Positions 12,841-23,646 of a DNA stretch of 64,000 nt are shown one piece after another. Origin of the DNA: Pardosa pseudoannulata (Eukaryota > Arthropoda > Arachnida > Araneae > Lycosidae); NCBI GenBank assembly GCA_032207245.1, contig CM063502.1, forward strand, positions 73,893,450 to 73,957,449. The letters run 5' to 3'. The notes below the pieces were generated by a model. The model saw only the letters and a program-made list of their open reading frames with translations. It did not search any database and had not been told where the DNA came from. The translations under genes and the position numbers were made by a program. Numbering within the stretch: the first letter of the stretch is position 1; every line of letters begins with the position of its first letter.

Positions 12841-14149
12841 TGAAAATATGTATCTTTGTAAGAAGAATAAAAATGATGCAAATTAAAGAGATGTTTTATA
12901 TCCAAATTTTAACAACTTGCCTGTGAAGCGCGACAAATTCTCCAATTTTGGAATGCCCGACCGGAGTTCGGGCAAGAGAAAAACGGTATTTCAATTCCAT
13001 GAATCCGGAAATCGGTTCGTCCAGTGCACAATATTTAATTTGCTATTTTATAGACAATAGAGATACTTACAACAGAGAAAAGTTCGGCAGTTTCACGCCA
13101 TTTGTCACTATTTCTCGGATACTGTAAAAGATTTGTGAAATTCAAAAGAATTTGAGAACATAGAATTGATGACAGTTGATGTAGATAATGATATTGCTGT
13201 ATTAATTTATTACATTTATCCAGAAAATTATGTCATTTGATTTATTTTGCTGTAATCTGAGCAAAAATTACTGCAATCTATTAACATTCCCCATATATGT
13301 GAAAATATTAAAAATACTAGTTTTTGTCGTTTAAATTTTTGTTTTAATAATTTATTTATAATATTTTGATGATAATAACGTACAAAATTAAAGAAAAAAG
13401 AATTTTTTACACTTTTGGCACTTTTTTTTTCAAATATATTCCACGGGCACGGGGGTAAGATATGTTAGTGAATGGCACAGAAAGCTAGCCTATCAGTAAG
13501 CGTTCTATCATATTTATGATCGGGAGACAGTTAAAACAGAAAAAGTTGTTTACTGACAACATAGCTGGCATTTTCAAATTTAGAATAAGTTATTTATTAT
13601 CATGGTTATCAGGATTTTTTCTTTTTCCGTAGGAAATTAAAAAACAGAACAAAAAAAATTAAAAAAGGATCAAGATAATGATTAAGTGATATTCGTTTGG
13701 TTTTATCTCAAAATATGGAGGATGACCAAGTTATTTTTTTACTAAATGATGCAGTGAAATTTTGGGTTGGATCAGTCACGAAAAGACGATCATTGTTGAG
13801 AACCTATATTGACGTACGGAGCATGCCACGCTTTTGCTTTGGATTGCACGACACAGAATTGTTTCCCAATAGCAGTCAGTATTGACTGTAATTCATTTAC
13901 TCTGTTTTTATTTCAGTGTAAAGACGTTTTATCCATAGTAACTATTTCGTATAAAATACTTCTTTTCAACACTGTATATTTTATGCAAAGTTGAAACAGA
14001 TAATAAGCGATTCAATTAGTTAATTTCACTTTTCTTAGAACATGAATGCAAATAAAGCGTAAGTGATCAATTCCAATTTTATTGAAGCTGGGGGATGGTC
14101 AAGCTAGTAGGGTTCCAGAAGATGTACGTGTGTTAGAACACCAAAACTG
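12841..14149. other. Non-coding stretch
   Basis: AT-rich, shared with copy B at 42531-43850. Small frames at 13697-13994 overlap each other and lack motifs. A short inverted repeat GCCCGA...TTCGGGC lies near 12955. Confidence 0.5.
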
Positions 14150-14160
14150 GCTTTTATATT

Positions 14161-14255
14161 CACAAATGTTCGAAACTGGATTTAAACAGTATGTCCTAGT
14201 GTAATTAGCCCATGTGTTTAAAAAATTGATCGTTACGCTCCAAATGAAAACAAAT
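14161..14255 (+). repeat. SINE family 1, 3' fragment
   Basis: 'ttcgaaactggatttaaaca', 'tgtcctagtgtaattag' and 'gatcgttacgctccaaa' follow the family body in order with heavy decay. It ends at a (TA)n tract. B counterpart 43861-43955. Confidence 0.55.
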
Positions 14256-14258
14256 TAT

Positions 14259-14260
<2 letters not shown>

Positions 14261-14316
<56 letters not shown>
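14261..14316. repeat. (TA)n microsatellite
   Basis: Left border of the divergence island at 14317-14660. Confidence 0.95.
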
Positions 14317-14318
<2 letters not shown>

Positions 14319-14660
14319 CATGGACGAATGGTTAAGGCATGGAAAACACATTTCTTTTCATATATAAAATCTTCTTTATTGTAACCCTTCTGTCCATGGC
14401 TAGGCCATTTAGATATCATTTGTTCTCATAATTTACCACGACAAGTGTGGAGGATGTAATCAGCCCGAATTCCTACTCAGAACTGACTCTTTTGGCGTGC
14501 CACCTAAGCAAAATGTCTACTTACGTGTCAACTCTTTTACTCCGCATAATTCCGATCGACGGTGTGTCTTTCTCCTATTACATTATCATTAATAATTTCG
14601 AATTATTTTTAATTGTAACTCGCTTAATTCTTAACCCCCCATTTTTAAACCTGACATACA
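14317..14660. repeat. Segment with unusually high A/B divergence
   Basis: This stretch between two (TA)n tracts differs from its B counterpart (43994-44332) at about 45 positions by eye, roughly 13 %, while the sequence on either side differs by about 1 %. It opens with 'gacatggacgaatggttaag', similar to a tRNA D arm. It may be a dispersed repeat that was replaced or converted in one block. Confidence 0.6.
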
Positions 14661-14663
14661 CAC

Positions 14664-14664
<1 letters not shown>

Positions 14665-14716
<52 letters not shown>
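14665..14716. repeat. (TA)n microsatellite
   Basis: Right border of the divergence island. Confidence 0.95.
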
Positions 14717-14718
<2 letters not shown>

Positions 14719-15237
14719 TTTATATAACTCCTTTATAAGGAGAAAGTTCACCAGCTAGCATTCATAAAGTACAAAGATGCAGTCTGGTCTCATATTCAAG
14801 AGAACTCAGAAGTCTAATTTAAAACTTTATTTCAGAGCGGCAACACGGCACATCTGTCCTTCTGGACAAAACACAATCAAAAGCCACAGAGTTCACTCTG
14901 CTCTCACACAAGTACACCCAAGAGCGCTGACAACAAGAATTTTTTGCACAACAAAACAGCTTAATAGGCGAATTAACTGCAATATCAGCAAAACGCGAAA
15001 ACATGTTCCGCCAACACCTGGGAAATTGCTGTATAGACAGAAACTTTACAGCTTTAGGACAGAAAGGAATGTTAAGTGGAAAATACTTAGTTGATTAAAC
15101 CATTCAGAGGCTGATAAAGATATTTAGATGAGTTAAAATGGGAGAGAGGAGGTTTTTGAAGAAATATTAAAGTTAAATAATTTTGATATATTACATATAT
15201 ATATATACACACATTTATACATGCATAATACATGTGA
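14717..15237. other. Non-coding stretch
   Basis: A 105-codon frame (14777-15094) starts MQSGLIFKRTQKSN and persists in copy B (44461-44781) with small indels that keep it open. It is rich in Arg, Thr and Lys and has no recognised motif, so a chance frame is more likely than a gene. Confidence 0.4.
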
Positions 15238-15690
15238 GCTACGGTAGCTTAGTCGGCAAAGGCAACGCTCTCGTAACTGGAAGGTTGCTGGTTCGAAGCC
15301 CTAGATGGCCTAAGATCCGCCGTGTTCGTTAAAGGTGACTGAGGCATGTAAAATATGTTCGTGGTCACAATGTCCTTCAAGTTCTCAATCAATACCCTGC
15401 GAGCCAAGGCTATGGGTTTTCTTGGTCCTTGCTCCAAAATTATGAGGACCCATTTGCGCAAAAGTCTTACTTTCACATTTGAGATGCTCGCTGAAACGAA
15501 AGGTGAACCCCTTTGCATTAAAACAAGTAGCTTAAGGCTCAATCGTGCTTGGTTTGACCAAGTGGCATCAGCCAAGCATGGATGTTCGTAGACGTTCTGA
15601 ATGGACTTTAAGCAAAAGGTCCCCGTCTCATTAGCCGTCGTGTTTAAAATAAGTAGACCGTAGCGCTCCAAACAAACCTAACCAAACCAT
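15238..15690 (+). repeat. Composite SINE: tRNA-Thr-like head with family 1 tail
   Basis: The head 'tagcttagtcggcaaaggca' (A box), 'cgctctcgtaactgg' (anticodon loop CTCGTAA) and 'tgctggttcgaagccc' (B box) resembles tRNA-Thr(CGT). The body 'gttcgttaaaggtgact' and 'gttctcaatcaatac' is shared with 55432-55592. From about 15575 the sequence is the family 1 3' part: 'ctttaagcaaaaggtc', 'cgtctcattag', 'gaccgtagcgctccaaac'. The counterpart in copy B is 44930-45368, where part of the B box is deleted. Confidence 0.8.
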
Positions 15691-16668
15691 TGCACATAGA
15701 GGTTTTTTCAGACAGTTCTTTAATCTGGCGATGGATTTTTTTTACTTTTACATCTCTTGCTTTTAAGAAAGGAGTAACAGTACATACTTTGCAATAAGGA
15801 GGATTTCAAATGTCTAAACCATTTTGAAAAAGCAGAAAATTTAATGCTGAGAATGATTCTACAACAGCGTCTCTAGATAATTGTCGCGTGTGGTTTTAAT
15901 GAGCCAATGTCGCATTGGTTTTCAGTTCCCTTTTGTTACGTATCTGGCGTAATAGCTACTATCCTATGTAATAGATTTGGGAAAAAATTAAAGAAGGAAT
16001 TTACGGCTTTTCTTACAAATCCCACGGTGTTTAAAAATTTCCTGGGGAATTCCATGAAAGTCATCAGGTTAGAAGCCAGGAGGGTAGTTGTAGAACTCTA
16101 GAGGTCCGTGGAACACACTTTGAGAAACCTTATTATAATTAAAACTTTTTCAATACAGAGTGTAGATAAAACTATGGGGACTGCAGGGAGGTTTTCTTAT
16201 TTTGAGGTATGGTAAATAAAGTGTTTCTTGTTTTGTAAAGAGAAAATTTAGAAAAAAAATCTGTTACTTTTTCTTTTCAGCCTTTCGAATCTGTGAGTAA
16301 TCATGGCCGACTTTAGCTTGTGTTTAACTAATACTCTCTGTTCTTTTCTTTAAACATGGAAACATTTCGCTAATTCTGAAAGCTGTTCTTGTCTCAAACA
16401 CGTGTACCAGTATTCCATTCAGTTGGAAAAGGACCGAGGTCATTCACTGTCTTCTCTTCGAGGCTAAAGGTTTTATTCTAAGCAAACAGGAAATGTGGTA
16501 ATAGTAGGGCATTGCCACCATGGCGGCACTTAAGACAGTACAATGGCATGTCTAGAGCTGTGGTAGTTATATTGAGGATACGTAAACATAATAAACTTCT
16601 GTGCCTTGTTTTATTATAATACTATATAGAAACCACACATATGTGGCTAACACCCGGAAACTGGAAGT
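15691..16668. other. Non-coding stretch with decayed transposon remnants
   Basis: Nothing codes convincingly. A 64-codon frame at 15907-16101 has no motif. A hAT-like terminal sequence lies at 16101-16129. Confidence 0.5.
16101..16129 (-). mobile_element. Possible hAT terminal remnant
   Basis: On the minus strand it reads 'ggtttctcaaagtgtgttcc' followed by ACGGACC, similar to the terminal 'gtttctcaaagt..ggtccg' of several animal hAT families. The partner end was not found. B counterpart 45781-45810. Confidence 0.3.
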
Positions 16669-16695
16669 TATATATATATATATATATATATATAC

Positions 16696-16727
<32 letters not shown>

Positions 16728-16752
16728 GTGTGTGTGTGTGTGTGTGTGTATG
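16669..16752. repeat. (TA)n(TG)n microsatellite
   Basis: Precedes the second R430 member, as a TA/TG tract precedes the first. Confidence 0.95.
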
Positions 16753-17166
16753 TAATAAGACAGACTTCTCGATGGGTGGTTGCAGTCAAAGCCATAAAAA
16801 TGATGCCGTTTTAACTAAAGACTTTTATTAGGATAACGTTGGAGGATGGGATCCCACTTCATCATAGGGACAGGAACAAACTGAAGAGTCAGCTAGCATG
16901 AGTTATATGTACAAGACCCTTAACACCTGGGTCAATATCTGTGGGAATAATATGTGCCCCCGACAGCGTGTATCTCCTTTTTATTTGGAAATTTCCTAAA
17001 TTGTCCGATAGAGCCATGTAGAGTTATAATTGGGTCAGGCCCCTTCTCTGAGGGTGTAAACTGTAGCCCAGTGGTTAATTTAGGTTAGGGGTTAAAAAAA
17101 GGGAATGCAAAATGACGAGGGAATTTTTAGACCTTGATTTAAGTTTCGAAAACTCCTGAGAATTTT

Positions 17167-17168
<2 letters not shown>
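16752..17168. repeat. LTR-like dispersed repeat R430, member 2 (copy A)
   Basis: Aligns along its length with 12070-12494 ('gatgggtggttgcagtca', 'cttcatcatagggaca', 'aacacctgggtcaa', 'gagggaatttttag') at clearly lower identity than A/B. Again flanked by microsatellites on both sides. The left ~200 bp differs from copy B (46424-46837) by about 20 changes while the right half is nearly identical. Confidence 0.65.

Positions 17169-17169
<1 letters not shown>

Positions 17170-17253
<84 letters not shown>
17170..17253. repeat. (TA)n microsatellite
   Basis: Interrupted once by CCG (17220-17222). Confidence 0.95.
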
Positions 17254-17257
<4 letters not shown>

Positions 17258-17350
17258 GTATATATGTGTATACCGTGAAACCTGCTTAAGAAGTTTTACA
17301 AGGGCACAAGACAATAAAAATTCTTAAGCGGGAAAACTACTTCGTAAACG
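17253..17350 (+). mobile_element. Palindrome and pogo-like end
   Basis: A 10-bp stem TCACGGTATA / TATACCGTGA with a 6-nt loop is followed by 'accgtgaaacctgcttaag' and 'ttcttaagcgggaaaac'. The latter resembles pogo/Tigger terminal repeats, which begin after a TA target. No opposite end was found. B counterpart about 46914-47010. Confidence 0.35.
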
Positions 17351-20300
17351 AGAAAACTGGAAAAATGTGTTATAAAAATATTTTAATTTAAATTTTATTA
17401 GTAATTCGCATTCAACCTCTGAAGTGAGCATAAATATATACATCCAGATCGAAAGATAAGACAAATAGACAACTGAGAGTAAATTATTCGAAAATAAAAA
17501 TTTATTTCAATTAGAAATCATGAAGAAAATTTAGTATATGTGTTTCATAGCACTATTATTCAAGTAATTTTTTTCCGTTTAAAAACACCCTTCACAAATG
17601 CTTGTTTTTGCTTCACATTGTATATTATATTTTTAGTAGATGTGAAACTGAAGATAATTTTTGTAATTTCAACTTTTTGATGTCACTCTTTTAACTAGAA
17701 AAAATACACATTTATTTTGCATGGAGTGCCGTTCTTTGAAAATTTCGTATTAACAATTTCAGAATTTTTCTTATAACATTAAACGCTTTTTTACGTTTTT
17801 AATCTATTTTTTACACAGAAAATATAATTAAAACACGTATAAAATAAAATAGTAACTGTAAAGCAGAAAACTGTACCCTCACCTGGTTACTCAAATGTTT
17901 TTGAGAACGCATCAACAAAATTTAATCCCCTTCTTTATCCTTCTACAAACAGCTAATTTTTAAAAAAAGGATTTTTTCTTCCGAGACTATTTATATAGTG
18001 AGAAAGAAATGCTCATAGGATGCCTTCACTATGGGCTTCACATTTTGAGAACAGGGAGAGGAACAAAGTAAAAAAGAAAAAATTACTAGTTCTTATCAAA
18101 CTTACGTTCTGGTTACGGACCGTTACAGAACTGTCCGTACCCTGATTTTTAAACAGATGTTACACAGATGAGGCCGTTAGCTCATAGTATGGGAATGAAG
18201 TGGACAGAGCTATAAATTTAGGCTACGCAGTTACATCCACCCCGCCCCCTTTCTTTTACTAAGTTTTCTTTTTCCCGGAAGAGCACTTTCCCTCTTACCA
18301 ACGTGATAGTGATAAATTGTAAACGGTTGTCTTTGTCCAGCATCGGCACACATAAAACGCACAGAGTTTTACCCGCTTTCCCACCAACCAATTCAGAGAC
18401 AATTTTGTCGTCCTTGAATGGCTGATATCTTTTATCAGGCAGTTTTGTCGTTCAGCACGAGCTATTCCTTTTGAATCAGTCCGACGTTTTTAGAGATCTC
18501 GCTACACGATTTGTTTGTTTTGGATTAATAATTGATACTTTTTGTATTACAGTTGTTACTTACACGACTTTATTTTAAAATTCATTATTAATGTAATATT
18601 TAAATGCTTAGATTTCTTATGCATTGAATTTACACATTCTGCTCAGATTTTAAGATTTTATTGTTAGGAATTTAATGTCTCGCTTGATTTCACAGCAGTA
18701 TTAGATTAAAGTTTTAAAGCTTGATCATAAAATAAAAATTTTAATGTAGATTTGCTATTATTATTATGTGAGCTTCATTTGCTATTATTATTATTTGACC
18801 TTGATGCCATTATTATTATTTATATTAAGTTTCTCAGCTGCAATAGCAATATGTTTATTTATCCCATACTGTTGCTTTTGAAAGCAAATTATTTAGTGCA
18901 TTAAATTTCGATTTAAGATTGTTTAGTAAATTCAAAGAGGAAAAGCAACTAAAGACATAAATGATTTTATAAATGTTACAACAATTAAGATTAAATAGGA
19001 TGGTAAAGGAAAATGAAAAGGGCAAAAAATAGTAGATTAGGTAAAAATAAAAGAAATTTAGATGACAATAATTTAGCCTACAAATTTCAATAAATATAAA
19101 AACATTGGAATGAATGAAGTTGTTGATCAGTATATATTTTCAACTGTGAAATTAAGTTGAATAAAGTCACTCTGATTTTCTTTTCCTTCACTGATTTTTT
19201 CACTCTGTTTTTTAAAACAGGTGTTACACAGATGCTGCCGTTAGCTCTTTGCATAGGAATGTAGTGGATAGAGCTGGATTAGGTAAAAATAAATGCATTT
19301 TAGGGGATAAGAATTATGTAAATAAATTTTAATAATATTAAAATCATTGGAATGGATAACGATCACTGTACATTTTCATAAATCGCGAAATTAATTTTAA
19401 CAATGAAACTTCGGTTAGCATTGTAAATTCACCTAGGAGGAGTAAGCTGTTAGGAGTAGAATGGTTTAAGACTGCCCGAAGCTCTGAAAAGGAACAGAAA
19501 AGAAATATTGGGCACCTTAAAAAAGGGAATCAAAGGGAAAAAATACATTTTAACCACATTTTAAAATAAAGCATACTGTATCATTTATATTTTATTCCGA
19601 CAACTATTTTAATATAATATAATGAAATCAAAATATAAAAATATTGATATAAATTTTTTTTCTAGCTTTTAGTTTTTAAAACTTATTAATGCTCTCTTCA
19701 CAATCAATACTTTTAGTAAATTGCTTTGTTAATATACAATAGCTATTAATTAATATTTCATCTGACACAATATGATCTTCTAAAGGTCAAACTTATTTCC
19801 ATACTGATTACTCCAGTAAGTTAGAAAAAACCATATTATCATTGTTGCCTGTAAAAAGTGAAATAGTCCACTGGTGAAAAAAAAAAATGAGTACGCAACG
19901 TTTAAAAAATAAACTTTTAATAATTTACAAGTAAAATTAGTTAAAACTACAAACTATTGAAGTGAAAATCTCAATTACATAAATCTAATTAGTATTTCAT
20001 ATGTCTTTATGCTTGTTATGAGTTATGTTTTTATTTCAAATGTATAAAATGTTAGTTGGATTAATTCACAAATTTGTTTTTATAAAAAAAAGTTAAATTT
20101 TCTGATATTATAAGTCTTTACTCATTACAATTCTGTTTTCTTTATCTAACTTATCACAAAAACAATAACAATAAGTACAACAATTTATGAGTAGTTCGAC
20201 CATATCAATGTATTTATATAATAATTATTCAACATAAAATTACAACACTCAGTACTAAATTTAATTTGCTATAAAAAATATTACTCTAAAATACTTTCAA

Positions 20301-20500
20301 GTAAATGCTTATACCGATTAAAAATCTGTTCATCTCGTATGGAGATGTTCTAAGGTAATGTTTTACTCTTTTGATGCCAGAAACTAAGATTTCCACTCAT
20401 GTGTTTATAACTGAAATTGTTAAAAAATTTTCAAAATAATTTTCGAATTTGGAAAAGGGGGTTTCGTTTCATTCTTTTTTGGAACATACTATTAATTGGT
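17351..20500. other. AT-rich non-coding stretch to the gap
   Basis: No gene recognised. Two internal diverged repeats: 'cacagatg.ggccgttagct' at about 18165 and 19228, and a 'gattaggtaaaaataaa' stretch at about 19033 and 19278. About 565 bp (19788-20352) has no counterpart in copy B. Confidence 0.5.
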
Positions 20501-20600
20501 NNNNNNNNNNNNNNNNNNNNNNNNNNNNNNNNNNNNNNNNNNNNNNNNNNNNNNNNNNNNNNNNNNNNNNNNNNNNNNNNNNNNNNNNNNNNNNNNNNNN
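20501..20600. other. Assembly gap, 100 N
   Basis: Exactly 100 N, a conventional placeholder length. It truncates copy A. Open frames crossing it are meaningless. Confidence 1.
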
Positions 20601-20752
20601 ATTCGACCGATAGAAGATTTGGTAGCGAGCTGCCATTTAGAACGGTGTTCGTGAGTTCGAATGCCACGGCTGGCATGGATATTTGTAGCTGTTAGAAATC
20701 CTCTCTAACCGGTCTCAAATCTTCATGTAGTGCTCTAAACCGTTTGCGTGAC
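20601..20752 (+). repeat. tRNA-derived SINE, family 1, cut by gap
   Basis: The first bases after the gap are a SINE: 'gtgagttcgaatgccac' (B box), 'ggctggcatggatat', 'accggtctcaaatc' and 'gtagtgctctaaacc'. This is not the sequence that follows the corresponding point in copy B, so the gap joins non-matching sequence. Confidence 0.75.
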
Positions 20753-20901
20753 AATATCCTACAAATTGTTAATCTTAGCTTGCTGAAAATTCGACTCTTA
20801 AATTGTAAAATCCATTTAAGAATGAGAATCAAAAAGAGATTTTTTTCTTCCTAACAACTTTTAATGTTAGAACTATAGTCAGTAATATGCTAGTACAGGT
20901 G

Positions 20902-21009
<108 letters not shown>

Positions 21010-21175
21010 CTGCCAAAATACAATAAATCCATGACTATTTTAGCAGATCATTTTCCATGACTTTAAAAATATTTTGTTATAAGTATATATGAATAAAACT
21101 TCTATGTACATACAAATAAAATGTATAATTTTTAGAGAAATTACAAGAACTTATGATAAAAAAAATTTTATAAAT

Positions 21176-21178
<3 letters not shown>

Positions 21179-21257
<79 letters not shown>
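21179..21257. repeat. (TA)n(TG)n microsatellite
   Basis: TA run followed by about 16 TG units. Confidence 0.95.
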
Positions 21258-21264
<7 letters not shown>

Positions 21265-21756
21265 TGTAGTACCTACATACCTAAGCTTTATCATATATCA
21301 ATTTTCCGAATGCAATAAAAAAAATCCCAATTTTAATTTAGGCATTATCGAGATGACCATGAATAACAGCAAAACATAATAACCCTATAATGTTTATATA
21401 TAATAGCCCTAAAGATAAACTTATATTTTGTACAAAAATCTTAACTAATTTTCTATAATTTAAGAAAAAATCAGAATAATATACTTATACATTTACCCAC
21501 GTATTAATCTTGCTTGTTTTGAGTTTCCTTGGCGAACAAGTTTTATTTGGCAATGTGGTCAATGGAATAATACATAAGTACCAAACTCAGTAACTTTAGC
21601 CAAAATATTTAGTGTCTCACAATCAATAATAATTATTAACATTTCTATATAAATCTCAAAATTTAATGCCTCAAAATAAAAATCTCTTATTTACTGAAAG
21701 TCCTAGTAACACTTTACAGTAAAGATTTCCTCCTTTCCTCCAAAGTATGAATTTTC

Positions 21757-21880
21757 GAACGGCTGTAAACATCCATGCCAGCAGTGGGATTCAAACCCAT
21801 GAACTTCCATGCCGAAGAGCAGCGCCCTATCCATTTAGCCATCGATCGGCCGAATGGGTAGGGCGTTGCTCTTCGGGCAG
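21757..21880 (-). repeat. SINE family 1 head with inverted second head
   Basis: A minus-strand SINE head ('cagtgggattcaaaccca', 'gaagagcagcgccctatcc', 'atttagcc') ends at 21840 and is followed by the start of a second head on the plus strand ('cgaatgggtagggcg', 'ttgctcttcg'). The two form a head-to-head palindrome, 21813-21840 against 21848-21875, with about 24 of 28 positions pairing. Confidence 0.75.
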
Positions 21881-22700
21881 CCTGATATTTGTTATGGCAT
21901 TGTTTATCACATAATCACTGTTACTGCTGCTTTGCCATTCTAAAACCAGTTCTTCCATGCTTAACAAATTTCTCCCTTTATATTTTAAGTGAGCTAGATA
22001 AGCTATCATAATATTTAATTGGAAATTAAAAGCAAAAATAATTAAATTAATTATAATAAAATTTGTATTAATTCTAAAATTTATTAGTGTACCCCCAAAG
22101 TGCCCTGCTTTCTGTTTCCATGTTTAAAATTCAAATATAGTTTATTTCTGAAAAGTACATGTAAATAATAGCTTTCCATACGCGGGGTTGCACGGGTATA
22201 CACTTAATAAGGTTTACTTGTATATTATGTAAACTTGTATTTTATACCAGGCGATCCCCCTCTTCACCCATGCTGATGTTTGCATTGATTTGTGTTCCTA
22301 ATAATTTGATCAATAATCTTATGGATATCTGTAACGGCATCTAGTAATTAAATCTAGCATTTAAAAATTAAAATAAAACGTTCCGATACTCCATACGCGA
22401 CGCTGGTCTCTCAATATCAACACTAGATCATCGCGTGGAGGTGATGCCGGACTGATAAGAGTAAAATTGCTGAGTCACATAAGAAACTGGTTAATGCTTC
22501 TCGTGGTTTGTAAACAGTGTATCTTCAAGAATAACAAAAGAAAAAAACATATACGCATGTTACATATTAATATTGTTTGAGAAAAAAAAATTCCCCTCCT
22601 TCCAAAAAAAAAAAAAAAAAAACTCCTTATTTTATACCCCCCCCCAAAAAAAAAAACATCGTTTTTTTATGACACTCGTCTGGGCTGGTATTTTTAATAC
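21881..22700. other. Non-coding stretch
   Basis: No feature recognised; several A and C homopolymers around 22600-22650. Confidence 0.5.
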
Positions 22701-22726
22701 AAAAACCCGGGTTTTTTACAACCCTG
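22701..22726 (+). mobile_element. Orphan right end related to the hAT MITE
   Basis: 'aaaaacccgggttttttaca' followed by ACCCTG closely matches the right end of the hAT MITE family (aaaaaacccgggtttttgcc + AACCCTG). The rest of the element is not recognisable upstream, so this is a relic or a member of a related family. Confidence 0.45.
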
Positions 22727-23209
22727 ATCAGATTCCCGGAAACGAATGTGGAGGGAGGGGGGGGGGATTCTAGTTGACCGAATATACGGGTGAGAAAGAA
22801 GCCTACACTGGTCTTGTCCTCATTAACATGAGAAAAAAACAGGTGACTAATCGAATCATACTGCTGCGATAGAAATATTCGACCCTTCCGGTGAAGTGTA
22901 CTCTGCCCTAATGAGTGTTTTTCTACGCTTGTATCTTCAACGGTTTTAATTCTCGCAACGAAATATACACGCGATCACCGGCTGGACCAAGGACGTTCCA
23001 ATATCATCTTCTTCCCTCCCAGTCCTTTGTTATATCACAGGACGATGCGTACTTTTTTTTTTCTTCTCAACCATCGGCAAATCAAGCGTAACGTGATACT
23101 GCACATCGGAGCACTAACACCTCCTGGTCAAGCCTTAGCAATTGTCTCGCAACGCATTTAAGGCGCCGTAATATGTCACGTGTCTCAGTGTACGAATAGA
23201 TGAATGGGA

Positions 23210-23248
23210 CTTTTTGTCCATAGCTCAGGACGCGCTATGGACAAAAAG
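23210..23248. other. Perfect 15-bp hairpin
   Basis: CTTTTTGTCCATAGC and GCTATGGACAAAAAG are exact reverse complements separated by 9 nt. It is not followed by a T run and lies outside any recognised gene. Confidence 0.8.
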
Positions 23249-23339
23249 GAGAAGTATGCAGCCGCTTCCGTTCAGAAAGGAAATTCACTTTCATCAGAGG
23301 CATTTTTTGATTTTTCTTTTAATTGGTAGCTTAGTGGAT

Positions 23340-23455
23340 CCATGACTTTCCATGATTTTTACTCATTTTACTTAGAAAATCATGACTTTCCATGACAAAA
23401 CTAATCCATTATCTAAATCCATGATTTTCCATGACTTTCCAGGTGCACGGAAACC

Positions 23456-23457
<2 letters not shown>
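23340..23457 (+). mobile_element. Possible hAT right-end remnant
   Basis: Alternating 'tccatgac' and 'aatcatg' words lead to 'ccaggtgcacggaaaccctg'. This pattern resembles a hAT terminal region; it is interrupted by the following (TA)n and no left end was found. Confidence 0.35.
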
Positions 23458-23536
<79 letters not shown>

Positions 23537-23537
23537 A
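23458..23537. repeat. (TA)n microsatellite
   Basis: TA run flanked by GTG and CACACA. Confidence 0.95.
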
Positions 23538-23646
23538 TTCCGTGGTATTTGCAACTGTCATATCAATTTAGAATTTTTTTGCATATTTCCCTAACAAATT
23601 ATGAAATAAAAGGTAGTAATATAAATATGTTGCAGTGGGTATAATC

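Larger units (their letters stand above)
22727..23457. other. Moderately GC-richer non-coding stretch
   Basis: Less AT-rich than its surroundings. Contains a perfect hairpin at 23210-23248 and, at 23340-23457, repeated 'catgactttccatgac' words ending in 'cacggaaaccctg', which resembles a hAT right end. Confidence 0.5.

Noticed and set aside
15238..15310. A functional tRNA-Thr gene
   Set aside because: Acceptor-stem pairing is not evident and the sequence continues into a SINE body shared with another locus.
15249..15671. A 140-codon minus-strand frame (163 codons in copy B)
   Set aside because: It is the antisense of the composite SINE, a dispersed repeat with no protein-family resemblance.
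20417..20695. Open frames crossing the first N gap
   Set aside because: The central third is undetermined sequence, so the frame has no meaning.
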